From: Alicyclobacillus tolerans
Lineage (GTDB): Bacteria; Bacillota; Bacilli; Alicyclobacillales; Alicyclobacillaceae
DNA length: 64,000 bases
Direction: 5' to 3'
Assembly: GCF_900142255.1 (NCBI RefSeq)
Contig: NZ_FRAF01000009.1
Span: forward strand, 1-64,000
In this document: in pieces, positions 15,803 to 24,595 of the stretch
Numbering within the stretch: position 1 is the stretch's first letter
Layout: each line of letters opens with the position of its first letter
Notes under the pieces: model-generated
Database searches by the model: none
What the model saw: only the letters and a program-made list of their open reading frames with translations
What the model was told of the DNA's origin: nothing
Translations under genes and position numbers: made by a program

Positions 15803-16845
15803 GTCAAGTGTCCTATGCGGCCTGGATGCGTCATCAACTTTTGGGCTGGTCTAACGGATATTATCGTCATTATGCCAAAATTGGTGGAGTGGCGGCGGAT
15901 TTTTTTACCGCCAGCCACTCCGTGTTGTTTGCCGAAGTGATTTTCCGTTTTTGCGAACAATGGGTAACTGAAGAAAAGTTAAAAGATTTTCAAATCGTTG
16001 AATTTGGTCCCGGCGAGGGATATTTAGCTTATTACCTCATATCCAACTGGGCAGAGCGCCTGCAGCACATTCCTCTTTACTATCAATGCGTTGAACCTTC
16101 GCCACGTTTACGCCAACACCAGGAAGAACGCCTTCGTCCTCTGCAAGGCAGGGGAAATGTCTATATTTCATTTTCTACTCCCTTTGAAGTATTAAAAAAT
16201 CGATCAACATTGGTATTGGCTAATGAAGTACTGGATGCTTTACCAGTTGAGAGAGTCAAGAAAAGTTCAGATGGATGGTACAGGGCTTATGTGAATTTGT
16301 CCAATGAACAACCAGCTGTCGATATTGACTGGCGAAAAGCGCCTGGTTGGCTCGCTATACTTTGTGAACGTTGGCTCCCTATCCCGGTAGGCGCTTACGG
16401 GGAATTTTGCCCGGAATTGTGTACATTGCTTGCGCAAATGTGTCACTTGGCGCATCAAGGACGCTGTCTTCTTTTTGACTACGGTATCACTTCTAGGGAT
16501 TGGGCTTCTGGTGCTTATCCTGAAGGTACGTTGCGCGGCTATCGTCAGCATCAATTAGTAGATATAAGCAAGGATTCATCTTTCCAGGGAGATTGGACAG
16601 CAGATGTTCATTGGGATTATGTCAATCATTTGGTACGCAGATTGGGTTTTGCCAGTCGCATGCAGACACAGGCAGAATTTCTTCTAGAGGGCGGATTATT
16701 AGAAATTATTGAAATGCAGCAAAAAAATTTGTCGGAATTCAGTGCTTATCAGATGCGAAATGAAGCTAAGCGATTACTTTGGCCAGGAGATATGGGCGAA
16801 CGATTCAGTGTGATGACGATTGAACCCATAAAAAAATACACATAA
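15799..16845 (+). CDS. MidA/NDUFAF7-family SAM-dependent methyltransferase
   Basis: The 348-residue protein shows the MidA-family signature: [15 protein letters not shown] (SAM-binding motif I) near residue 70, [16 protein letters not shown] near 145, and [13 protein letters not shown] near 222. NDUFAF7, the mitochondrial homologue, methylates an arginine of complex I; the bacterial target is not known. The start ATG overlaps the clpP stop (ATGA), so translation is coupled with clpP. Confidence 0.85.
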   Translation: MSQVSYAAWMRHQLLGWSNGYYRHYAKIGGVAADFFTASHSVLFAEVIFRFCEQWVTEEKLKDFQIVEFGPGEGYLAYYLISNWAERLQHIPLYYQCVEPSPRLRQHQEERLRPLQGRGNVYISFSTPFEVLKNRSTLVLANEVLDALPVERVKKSSDGWYRAYVNLSNEQPAVDIDWRKAPGWLAILCERWLPIPVGAYGEFCPELCTLLAQMCHLAHQGRCLLFDYGITSRDWASGAYPEGTLRGYRQHQLVDISKDSSFQGDWTADVHWDYVNHLVRRLGFASRMQTQAEFLLEGGLLEIIEMQQKNLSEFSAYQMRNEAKRLLWPGDMGERFSVMTIEPIKKYT

Positions 16846-16955
16846 ACGTGTCACAATTTTTATGGATCATCTATTTAATATGTCACAAAAGGAGCGAGAT
16901 ATGATATATAATAAGGTTGAGGGCTCAATTTGATGCGTAAAGGAGCGTTTCAACC

Positions 16956-18041
16956 ATGACTTTGCGGGTTGCTATCAATGGTTTCGGCAGAATTGGGCGA
17001 ATGGTGTATCGTCGCGCAATGGAAACCGAAGCATTTCATGTGGTGGCTGTCAACGGCACGGCTGATTCGGAAGATTTGGCCCATTTGCTAAAATACGATT
17101 CTGTACACGGAACATGGAAGCAACCGCTTCAAGTTCAAGAAGATGGATGGACAGTAGCCGGCAAAAAAACACAGATTTTTTCAACGAGATCGATTCAAGA
17201 CCTTCCTTGGGGAGATTTAGGGATAGATATAGTCATTGAGGCTACAGGCGCTTTTCGCCACTACGCAGGCGCGGTACAACATATTGAACAAGGAGCGCGC
17301 CGCGTATTGATTACAGCTCCTGCTAAAGGGACGCCAGGAGCGGACATGACACTGGTTCTTGGAGTCAATGAGCATATGTATCACCCTGACCGTCATCGCG
17401 TTGTATCGGGTGCTTCTTGCACAACCAATGCTCTAGGACCACTTGCCAAAGTTCTGCATGATGCGTTTGGCATTCGCCACGGTCTCTTAACAACCATTCA
17501 CGCTGTAACGAACGATCAAAACAATTTAGATAATCCTCATAAAGATTTGCGTCGTGCTCGCGCAAGTCATGAATCCTTAATTCCAACAACAACAGGTGCT
17601 GCCAAAGCTATAGGTTTGATTCTGCCAGAACTGCAGGGGCGAATGGATGGAATTTCCGTGCGCGTACCAGTTCCCAATGTTTCTTTGGTTGATCTCGTTG
17701 CTACGCTCGATTCGGCAGTGACAGAGAATGATGTGCATCGTGTGCTTGAGGAATCGTCACTCGGTTCGCTGCGAGGTATTCTTGGCTATACAGAAGATCC
17801 GCTGGTTTCCATTGATTTTAATGGAGACAGCCGATCATCTATAGTTGATGCAGAAATGACAAAAATTTTGGCGGGTAATATGGTCAAGGTATTAGCCTGG
17901 TATGATAACGAGTGGGCATACGCCTGCCGGATGGTTGAAACGGCTCTGTTTATGGGAGGGGCTTCCCGCGCCGAGGTCGAGCGTGTACGGCGGGGGGATG
18001 GTTTTTTAAGGGGTGCAGAGGTGTTGCCAGTCTTATCTTGA
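16956..18041 (+). CDS. gapB: Glyceraldehyde-3-phosphate dehydrogenase, GapB type
   Basis: The 361-residue protein has the N-terminal INGFGRIGRMV dinucleotide fold, the catalytic cysteine in SGASCTTNALGPLAK and the C-terminal WYDNEWAYACRMV. The insert NNLDNPHKDLRRARASHES resembles B. subtilis GapB, which prefers NADP and works in gluconeogenesis, rather than glycolytic GapA. Cofactor preference is inferred. A C-terminal extension of about 25 residues follows the usual end. ATG 16956 lies after AAAGGAG at 10 bp. A weak TATAAT at 16907-16912 could be its -10. Confidence 0.9.
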   Translation: MTLRVAINGFGRIGRMVYRRAMETEAFHVVAVNGTADSEDLAHLLKYDSVHGTWKQPLQVQEDGWTVAGKKTQIFSTRSIQDLPWGDLGIDIVIEATGAFRHYAGAVQHIEQGARRVLITAPAKGTPGADMTLVLGVNEHMYHPDRHRVVSGASCTTNALGPLAKVLHDAFGIRHGLLTTIHAVTNDQNNLDNPHKDLRRARASHESLIPTTTGAAKAIGLILPELQGRMDGISVRVPVPNVSLVDLVATLDSAVTENDVHRVLEESSLGSLRGILGYTEDPLVSIDFNGDSRSSIVDAEMTKILAGNMVKVLAWYDNEWAYACRMVETALFMGGASRAEVERVRRGDGFLRGAEVLPVLS

Positions 18042-18095
18042 TGGCTGGGTCGAAAGGTTGCGCGTCAAGGATAGAATCGCAGGGAATGGTACAAT

Positions 18096-18126
18096 AGAAG
18101 GGCATGCTTCAATGCATGTCCTTTCT
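18096..18126 (+). other. Hairpin between gapB and the cysteine desulfurase gene
   Basis: AGAAGGGCATGC (18096-18107) pairs with GCATGTCCTTTCT (18114-18126), one bulge and one G-U pair, six-base loop. No T-run follows. It lies 59 bp before the TTG start and could be a leader structure or an inefficient terminator. Confidence 0.45.
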
Positions 18127-18184
18127 GCGCTTGGCTTCTTAATTTTAGAAGCGAAACTAAGGACCTTGACGGAGGTTATCATCT

Positions 18185-19339
18185 TTGTCGACATTCTATT
18201 TGGACAAAGCGGCCACTACGCCAGTTGCCAAAGATGTATTAGATGCGGTCATTACATCTTTAGATAAATTTGGGAACCCTTCGAGTTTGCATCGATATGG
18301 CTTAGAGGCTGAAGAGTTACTTAACGGATCGAAAAAAGAAGTTAGCCAGTTGCTGGGTTGGTCAGCCGGGGATTGGATTTTTACTGGGAATGGGACAGAA
18401 TCCAATAATCTTGCTATTTTTGGTACGGTTCAATCATGGCAGGAAAAGGGAGGGCACATTGTCAGTACGGCTATAGAACATCCCTCTGTGATCCAGCCGC
18501 TGCGGCAATTAGAAGCGGCTGGATGGCAGATTACATTTGTGCCCCCGAATGCCGACGGAGATGTGGAGATCGATTCGTTGCTTGCGGCACTGACACCGCA
18601 GACGAGGCTGGTTACTCTTATGCATGTCAATAACGAAACAGGAGCAATGTTGCCAGTGGCTGAGATGGCAGAAGCCATTCGGTCGAGGGAGAAAATTACT
18701 TTACATGTGGACGCAAGCCAATCCTTTGGCAAGTTGCCAGATAATCATTTTCAATCGTTTCAAGCCCATCTGCTCACCATATCGGGACATAAAATAGGAG
18801 CTTTTAAAGGAATTGGTGGATTGTGGGTAACGAGGAAGCGTTTGCTTCGCCCTATGGTGTTGGGTGGAGGTCAACAGCAGGGGTTGCGTTCGGGTACAGA
18901 AAATGTGCCGGGGATTGTTTCGCTTGGTGCCGCAGCTAAACGTGCTAAACGCCTGGCACGGGAAGACTGTATGAAACGTGCTTGGCAGATGCATCAGCAA
19001 CTTGCAGAATCATTAGCAGTTGCAGGATGGAAAATAGCTCTGCCAAAACATAAGTCGCCCTATATTTTAATGGCGTCAATGCCTGGGCTGCCTGCTGAAG
19101 CTCTTGTGCATGCCTTTGAACGGGATGGATTGTTTGTTTCTACGAGCAGTGCTTGTTCTTCGCGAGACACTCAAAAAGGCAGTCAGGTATTACGTGCTAT
19201 GGGGTGGACCAAAGCTGAAATGGCCGGGGCTATTCGTTTTTCCTTCTCGCCAGAAGATGAGTTTTCTGTGGATGATCTCGTTCGTATTGTCATGGAACAT
19301 ACTTCTTGGGTAAAAAAAATGGCAGGAGGACCCCGATGA
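18185..19339 (+). CDS. Cysteine desulfurase (NifS/IscS family)
   Basis: This 384-residue PLP enzyme takes sulfur from cysteine as a persulfide. The PLP lysine is in TISGHKIGAFKG near residue 204, the cofactor His/Asp sites lie in STAIEHPSV and HVDASQSFGK, and the sulfur-carrying cysteine is in STSSACSSRD near residue 325. Because thiI overlaps its stop by 4 bp, it most likely feeds ThiI for 4-thiouridine in tRNA and thiamine thiazole, like NifZ of B. subtilis. TTG 18185 follows GGAGG at 9 bp. Confidence 0.9.
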   Translation: MSTFYLDKAATTPVAKDVLDAVITSLDKFGNPSSLHRYGLEAEELLNGSKKEVSQLLGWSAGDWIFTGNGTESNNLAIFGTVQSWQEKGGHIVSTAIEHPSVIQPLRQLEAAGWQITFVPPNADGDVEIDSLLAALTPQTRLVTLMHVNNETGAMLPVAEMAEAIRSREKITLHVDASQSFGKLPDNHFQSFQAHLLTISGHKIGAFKGIGGLWVTRKRLLRPMVLGGGQQQGLRSGTENVPGIVSLGAAAKRAKRLAREDCMKRAWQMHQQLAESLAVAGWKIALPKHKSPYILMASMPGLPAEALVHAFERDGLFVSTSSACSSRDTQKGSQVLRAMGWTKAEMAGAIRFSFSPEDEFSVDDLVRIVMEHTSWVKKMAGGPR

Positions 19340-20517
19340 ATGAGGTTGTGTTGCTGATCCGTTATGGAGAGATTGCCAACAAAGGCAATAATCGCAGTCA
19401 ATTTGAGCGACTTTTACAGCAAAGAATTCAAACTCAATTATTTGAATTCGCCAATGTGCGAGTGAGTCGACTTTCTGGAAGAATGGTGGTGCGTTGTTCC
19501 AGACAAGATTTGCCGAAGATCGAAAGAGAACTTCATAAAGTGTTTGGTATTGTGGGGATGGCTAGAGCCATCTCCGTACCATTGCAATATCAAACCATTT
19601 TGCAAGCAAGTCGGGAGTATGCGATTGAGGAATTGTCTGGGGATCGTTTTACGACTTTTAAAGTCGAAGTTAAAAGAGCTAATAAACAATTCCCAGTGCA
19701 AAGTCAAGAGTTAGCCCGCCAGATTGGCGGCGAAATGCTCAGAGCCAACTCTCGACTTCAAGTGGATGTGCATCATCCAGATATAGAGTTTCATGTAGAA
19801 TTGCGGGAAAACGAAGCCTTTTTATATCACCATTCAATTCCAGGACTGGGTGGATTGCCAACAGGGATGAGCGGACGAGCAGGATTGCTTTTATCCGGCG
19901 GTATCGATAGTCCGCTGGCTGGCTGGTATGCTTTAAAACGTGGACTTGAGATATTGCCCATCCACTTTCATAGTCAACCGTTTACAAGTGAGCGTGCCAT
20001 GCAGAAAGTATGGACGCTTGCTGGTAAATTAGCTGCTTTTGGTGCAGAGACTACGCTCTATACTCTGTCTGTAACGGAAATACAGGCTGCCATTCGCCGT
20101 GAATGTCCGTCCATGTTACATACAATACTTTTACGACGCATGATGTTGCGGTTGGCCGAAGCCGTCTGTCGTGAGGAACAATGTTTAGCGTTGGTGAGTG
20201 GCGATTCACTTGGGCAAGTAGCTTCACAGACTCTCGAAGCACTTTACGCGCAAGATGAAGTGTTGCACATGCCTATATTTAGACCGTTGATCATGATGGA
20301 TAAAGTACAAATCATTGATGAGGCGCGAAAGATTGGAACGTATGAAACCTCGATTCTTCCTTATGATGATTGTTGTACGCTCTTTGCGCCCAAAAATCCC
20401 AAAACTCGTCCCAGTCTTTTTGAAATACAACGTGCCGAAGCTCATCTTTCCATAGAAGATTTGCTCAAAGACGCGCTTGCTACGACAGAGAAACGTTCCA
20501 TATGTTCTATCGATTAA
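19336..20517 (+). CDS. thiI: tRNA 4-thiouridine synthase
   Basis: The 393-residue protein has an N-terminal ferredoxin-like and THUMP region, then the adenylating PP-loop LLLSGGIDSPLAGW near residue 180, followed by VSGDSLGQVASQT and an ILPYDDCCTLF segment. It activates uridine 8 of tRNA and accepts sulfur from the desulfurase encoded just upstream. The rhodanese domain of the E. coli enzyme is absent, as is normal in Firmicutes. ATG 19336 overlaps the upstream stop codon. Confidence 0.95.
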   Translation: MNEVVLLIRYGEIANKGNNRSQFERLLQQRIQTQLFEFANVRVSRLSGRMVVRCSRQDLPKIERELHKVFGIVGMARAISVPLQYQTILQASREYAIEELSGDRFTTFKVEVKRANKQFPVQSQELARQIGGEMLRANSRLQVDVHHPDIEFHVELRENEAFLYHHSIPGLGGLPTGMSGRAGLLLSGGIDSPLAGWYALKRGLEILPIHFHSQPFTSERAMQKVWTLAGKLAAFGAETTLYTLSVTEIQAAIRRECPSMLHTILLRRMMLRLAEAVCREEQCLALVSGDSLGQVASQTLEALYAQDEVLHMPIFRPLIMMDKVQIIDEARKIGTYETSILPYDDCCTLFAPKNPKTRPSLFEIQRAEAHLSIEDLLKDALATTEKRSICSID

Positions 20518-20589
20518 AACAGGCAAGTTTGATGCACATTAAACGTTGAGGTACAGGATTCAACTGTCCGACGTTTGAGGTGAATAACC

Positions 20590-20826
20590 GTGGGAATATG
20601 GAAGAGAGCACGTAAGACCTATCGGTTTTGGAAGCGGACAAGCAGGTGGGTTACGCCCATTTTTGTCCGTTTAGTCCTGCCTGTGGCAGAAAGAAAGATA
20701 AGCGGTTATATCAAAAGTCGTTTGGGGATCAGGAACCGATTTCAATGGCGTGTTGTTAAAGCGGGCGATCCGATTCTTTGGAAACGTTATGGTTGGAGAA
20801 AAACGGGTCAAGAAAAAAAGCCATAA
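20590..20826 (+). CDS. Small basic hypothetical protein
   Basis: This 78-residue product is strongly basic, with one moderately hydrophobic stretch (WVTPIFVRLVLPVAE, residues 20-34). GTG 20590 has GAGGTG upstream at 7 bp. I do not recognise the family. It follows thiI by 72 bp on the same strand and could be part of that transcript. It might bind RNA or membrane, but nothing in the sequence decides this. Confidence 0.5.
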   Translation: MGIWKRARKTYRFWKRTSRWVTPIFVRLVLPVAERKISGYIKSRLGIRNRFQWRVVKAGDPILWKRYGWRKTGQEKKP

Positions 20827-20864
20827 TTTTTTTGGAGATCTTTTCTTTTCACTATCGACTCTCC

Positions 20865-20894
20865 GTTTAAAGTCTTCAGAATCTGGACATAAAG
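20865..20894 (+). promoter_or_regulatory. Sigma-F-like promoter before rsfA
   Basis: GTTTA (20865-20869) matches the sigma-F -35 GywTA. After exactly 15 bp, GGACATAAAG (20885-20894) keeps GG and both As of the -10 but lacks the T. rsfA is a sigma-F target in B. subtilis, which supports the reading. Confidence 0.4.
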
Positions 20895-20965
20895 AGATTA
20901 GGATGACTTAGATGTAGCCGCGTCTCAAATTCAGAGAGATGGCAGGCATTCGCGGGGGGTTTCCA

Positions 20966-21616
20966 ATGCGACAAACGATACGAACCATGCGTCAGGACGC
21001 ATGGACTTCAGAAGACGATGCGTTACTAGCAGAAATTGTTTTGCGTCATATCCGAGAAGGTAGCACTCAGTTGGCGGGGTTTAACGAAGCCAGCAGGAAG
21101 CTTGGCAGAACGGCTGCAGCCTGTGGTTTTCGCTGGAATGCGTGTGTACGCAAACAACAAAAAAATATTATTGAAATTGCCAAGGAAGAACGTAAAGATC
21201 GAAAGGCAGAACGTGTGCAAGCTCAATTGGAGGGTGGTGATGTCGATCATCCAACTGCCACGTTGATGAGTTGGGCTCAGGTATTGCGTTTTTTGCGCCA
21301 GGAGAAGAATACTGCTGCTGAATGGGCATCTCGTTGGCGATCTGCTGAGCGTCAGTGCAATGAGTGGAAACAACGTTTCTTGGAATTAGAAAAAGAACAT
21401 CGCCGATTAAACGAGGAACATCGTTCTTTGCGTCAGGAATTCGACAGTATCTCCGATGACTATCGAGTGTTGGTGCAGATTGTCGATCGTGCTAGAAAGG
21501 CGACACTCAAAAATGAAGACAGTCCACTTTCCGCGGATGGTTTTCTATATCGAATAGATGAGAACGGCAATTTGGAACGATTGCTGGCCAACCCAGATTT
21601 AGAACAAGCGGAATAA
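20966..21616 (+). CDS. rsfA: RsfA-family prespore transcriptional regulator
   Basis: The 216-residue protein begins with a Myb/SANT-like domain: [20 protein letters not shown], then [20 protein letters not shown]. From about residue 125 a long coiled coil follows ([19 protein letters not shown]). This is the RsfA layout; RsfA modulates sigma-F-dependent genes in the forespore. ATG 20966 follows a run of Gs; the longer start at 20939 has a poorer site. It is monocistronic, ended by the terminator at 21624. Confidence 0.88.
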   Translation: MRQTIRTMRQDAWTSEDDALLAEIVLRHIREGSTQLAGFNEASRKLGRTAAACGFRWNACVRKQQKNIIEIAKEERKDRKAERVQAQLEGGDVDHPTATLMSWAQVLRFLRQEKNTAAEWASRWRSAERQCNEWKQRFLELEKEHRRLNEEHRSLRQEFDSISDDYRVLVQIVDRARKATLKNEDSPLSADGFLYRIDENGNLERLLANPDLEQAE

Positions 21617-21623
21617 AAAAAGG

Positions 21624-21657
21624 CCAAGTAAGGGGTAATCTCTTACTTGGTTTTTTT
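21624..21657 (+). terminator. rsfA terminator
   Basis: CCAAGTAAG (21624-21632) and CTTACTTGG (21642-21650) form a perfect 9-bp stem with a nine-base loop followed by seven Ts. Confidence 0.9.
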
Positions 21658-21696
21658 GTATATGGATTGCACAAACTTGCCACCCTAAGAAGCAGG

Positions 21697-23028
21697 ATGG
21701 TGAGCCATGTGTGGAAAAATAAGATCAAGCGCGGCTTGGCAGTTTTTTGGATGTGCGCAGCTTCTTTGAGCATGTCTGGTTGCTATGATAGACAAGAGCT
21801 AGAACAACAAGCATTTATCACTACATTGGGTCTCGATAAAGCTCCAGATGGAATGGTGGACTGCACTTTTCGCGTGGCAGTTCCTAAAAACCCTAGCAGC
21901 GCTAGCGGACCAGGTCAAGAAGACGACCGCTCCAATGGACCTATTACGATAAGAGCTCGTTCTGTCAATGAAGCGATGTTAATTGCCAATACTTCTCTCG
22001 AAAGAAATGCTACGTTTTCTCATCTTGGCACCATTATTTTTGGCAAAACGCTGGCTCAAGATGGGATTTTACCTTATCTGCAGCCCCTTTTACGATTTCG
22101 AGAATTTCGACAAACGGTAACTGTTGTTGTTAGCAAGTCAACTGCCCGCGATGTCATTCAAAACTTTAAACCCATGCTCGAACAGTCGGCAGGACGTATT
22201 GGCGATAGTGTGGCTGGTGTCGGTCGACGTACAGGGTTATTTCCCGTCACATATCTACATGATTTGAGCAGCGCTATTCAATCTCCACATGAAGATATAC
22301 TCACCCCGCTCTACGGGGTGAACAAAATTACAGAGAAATCCGATGCTTCCTCTTCCCAGGAATCGAACGGGGGAGAAAAAGATTCATTTTCAGGGACCAA
22401 TAAGAGTCAAGAAAAATTAACTCCGCCTTTAGGTAAGAAAAAAATGAGTTTTGCGGCTGGAGAAATTGCTCGTACCGGTGGAAATCCAGTAGATTTTGCT
22501 GGAGCAGCAGTATTTCGCGGTGACAAAGTGGTGGATTTTCTGGACGCTCGCCAAGCGATTCTCTATCAGTTACTGCATGGTGGGTTGCGCAACGCGAAAT
22601 TTGACTTTACAGATAAATCGGGAAAATTTCAGGATATCGGTATCACTTTGCATACTGAACGTCCGCCAAGCTATCATATCAAGCTAGGGAATCCGGTTTT
22701 CATTCGCGTTTCCTTGCCCATGGATGCAGATGTCATCAACATCCAAAGTGGACGGAATTATTTAAGCTATAGCGGTCAAAGACACATGGAAAGTTTTTTG
22801 GATAAACAATTGGATACGGAATGTCAAAGTCTTTTGGAACGGCTTCTCATTCGGGATGGTAGTGACTGTATCCCTGTTTCACGATACATTCGGCCGCAAT
22901 TTTTGACGGATCAGGCGTTTAATCAGTATCCATGGGAAAAAAATCTTCGCCATGCGCGTATTCAAGTGGACAGTCAATTGCATGTACGACGATTTGGCAT
23001 TCAAATGGAGCCTGTGGAAAATAGATAA
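21697..23028 (+). CDS. Ger(x)C-family spore germination lipoprotein
   Basis: The protein (443 residues from ATG 21697) has a signal peptide with lipobox SMSGC (Cys29). The following CYDRQELEQQAFITTLGLDK is the Ger(x)C signature, and the C-terminal third carries the family's second domain. GerAC-type proteins sit on the outer face of the spore inner membrane as part of nutrient receptors with A and B subunits. No gerA or gerB gene is adjacent. A Ser/Gln/Glu/Lys-rich insert lies near residues 220-255. The start is uncertain; TTG 21667 and GTG 21709 are alternatives. Confidence 0.88.
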   Translation: MVSHVWKNKIKRGLAVFWMCAASLSMSGCYDRQELEQQAFITTLGLDKAPDGMVDCTFRVAVPKNPSSASGPGQEDDRSNGPITIRARSVNEAMLIANTSLERNATFSHLGTIIFGKTLAQDGILPYLQPLLRFREFRQTVTVVVSKSTARDVIQNFKPMLEQSAGRIGDSVAGVGRRTGLFPVTYLHDLSSAIQSPHEDILTPLYGVNKITEKSDASSSQESNGGEKDSFSGTNKSQEKLTPPLGKKKMSFAAGEIARTGGNPVDFAGAAVFRGDKVVDFLDARQAILYQLLHGGLRNAKFDFTDKSGKFQDIGITLHTERPPSYHIKLGNPVFIRVSLPMDADVINIQSGRNYLSYSGQRHMESFLDKQLDTECQSLLERLLIRDGSDCIPVSRYIRPQFLTDQAFNQYPWEKNLRHARIQVDSQLHVRRFGIQMEPVENR

Positions 23029-23059
23029 GTCATTCTATTGTCAAGCGATGGTATGCGAA

Positions 23060-23596
23060 TTATGGAAAAAAGAGTCCTGTTTGTCCTGCCAGTGGGTGGG
23101 GATGCTGTTGTGGCTGTTGGAGAGGAAAAGGTTGGGTTGGCTGAGGATGCGGCCATCCGCCGGGCTGTGGCATTTCAGGAAAGGGATATGGGTACAGATG
23201 AGCTTCTGGTGAATACATAGGTGGCAAAGGACGTTGGCTATAGGGCTGTCCATTTGTTGCACCGGGGGCGCCAGATTGCGGATTTTGCTGTGTCCATGGA
23301 TGTTCAGAGTTTTTCTCTGGAGTAGATGGGTCATTTTCGGTGCTAGAGTCGTTCTCAAGAAAAGACTGGAGCAATGGACGCATCATCATGCTAAGTAATG
23401 GCGAGTCCAAAAATGGCATGAGAGTAGACAAATCCACTGTTTGATTGCCAAGACCCTGGCGCATGAGTTCTGATAGACGCAGGCAGAGACGTATGAACTG
23501 TTCGGATGTCAAATGGTAGTGTGCCGCTTCTTTGCGTAACCTCTGGGAAACGCCAGGCGACAACCTACCTTTTTGTTTTGTTTTGGCCTTGGCCAA
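23060..23596 (-). CDS. Hypothetical protein with Pro/Gln-rich tail
   Basis: TTG 23596 follows GGAGGAGGG and gives 178 residues. The first half is helical and basic, then hydrophobic (SPLLSMMMRPLLQSFL near residue 75). The second half is low-complexity, rich in Pro, Gln and His with a PQPGGWPHPQPTQPF-type segment. Such tails occur in coat or surface proteins, but no family is recognised. It follows the SDR gene by 32 bp on the same strand. Confidence 0.6.
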   Translation of the reverse strand: MAKAKTKQKGRLSPGVSQRLRKEAAHYHLTSEQFIRLCLRLSELMRQGLGNQTVDLSTLMPFLDSPLLSMMMRPLLQSFLENDSSTENDPSTPEKNSEHPWTQQNPQSGAPGATNGQPYSQRPLPPMYSPEAHLYPYPFPEMPQPGGWPHPQPTQPFPLQQPQQHPHPLAGQTGLFFP

Positions 23597-23628
23597 GGGT
23601 AACCCTCCTCCTGGAAAAAGAAATACGC

Positions 23629-24402
23629 TTAAATCATCCATCCCCCACTTGGTGTCAAGACTTGCCCTGTCACATAATCCGATTTGGGATGAACCAGGTA
23701 GAGGCAGGCATGAGCCACATCTTCTGTTCGCCCAATTCGCCCCATGGGAATCTCGGCTATCAGTTGCGAACGATCTTCTGTATCCAGATTTTCCAACATG
23801 CGGGTCTCAATGGCGCCTGGTGCAACACAATTGACCGTTATACCGCTGCCTGCGACTTCTCTGGCTAATGCTTTGCTGAAAGTAATGAGGGCGCCTTTGC
23901 TTGCGGAATATATACTTTCCATAGCCGCGCCTGTGATGCCAAAAACAGAGGCTATATTTACGATACGGCCGTATGCTGACGAAAGCATATACGGTAAAAC
24001 GGCGCGAGTACAAAGAAAAGCGCTGGTGAAATTAGTATCCATAAGATTTCTGTACGACTCCATAGGAGTATCGATCAGCAACTGTGACATAGATATGCCG
24101 GCGTTATTGACTAGAATAGCAGGTCTGCCTAGTTCGGCGGCTTTTTCAATGAAACGATTGGCGTCATCTTCTTGTCTCAAATCAGCTTGAAAAGTAATTG
24201 CCTCTACTCCATGTTCTCTACATCTTAAAGCCACCTGCTCAGCCGCATTTTTGTTGGCATAGTATTGCAGAATGACATGAGCTCCCTGGCAAGCCAATGT
24301 TACGGCGATGGTGCCGCCGATGCCGCCCGATGCTCCAGAGACAATCGCTACCTGTTCATGCAAAAATCTTTCTTTGCATGAGAGGCTCTCTGCTTTTTTC
24401 AT
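23629..24402 (-). CDS. Short-chain dehydrogenase/reductase (FabG-like)
   Basis: The 257-residue protein has the classical SDR elements: VSGASGGIGG at the N-terminus for NAD(P), NNAGIS near residue 98, catalytic Ser in NIASVFG and the Y-x3-K pair in YSASKGAL. The C-terminus has the usual GQVLTPSGG. It may be a 3-oxoacyl reductase; the HVILQYYANK stretch also recalls YmfI, the EF-P aminopentanone reductase, so the substrate is open. ATG 24402 follows GGGAGG. It is divergent from the leucine-catabolism operon. Confidence 0.85.
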   Translation of the reverse strand: MKKAESLSCKERFLHEQVAIVSGASGGIGGTIAVTLACQGAHVILQYYANKNAAEQVALRCREHGVEAITFQADLRQEDDANRFIEKAAELGRPAILVNNAGISMSQLLIDTPMESYRNLMDTNFTSAFLCTRAVLPYMLSSAYGRIVNIASVFGITGAAMESIYSASKGALITFSKALAREVAGSGITVNCVAPGAIETRMLENLDTEDRSQLIAEIPMGRIGRTEDVAHACLYLVHPKSDYVTGQVLTPSGGWMI

Positions 24403-24595
24403 GAATATCCTCCCAAACCGCGTCCTACCTTACCAGTTTATGCGAATCAAGGACAGTTGTCACTGAACCTTTGCAATAGCGCGCTTGACCTGTTAACCTA
24501 GTCTCGGTGTTGGTGTTGCGGGTAGAAAATTGAAGTGAGGAGCTAAGTCTTTTGCAGAGGAATATCAGCAGCCCGCGAAGCGAGGAGGAAGGTCT

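Noticed and set aside
23744-24190. 148-codon plus-strand frame opposite the SDR gene
   Set aside because: It mirrors conserved SDR codons and has no initiation signal; a shadow frame.
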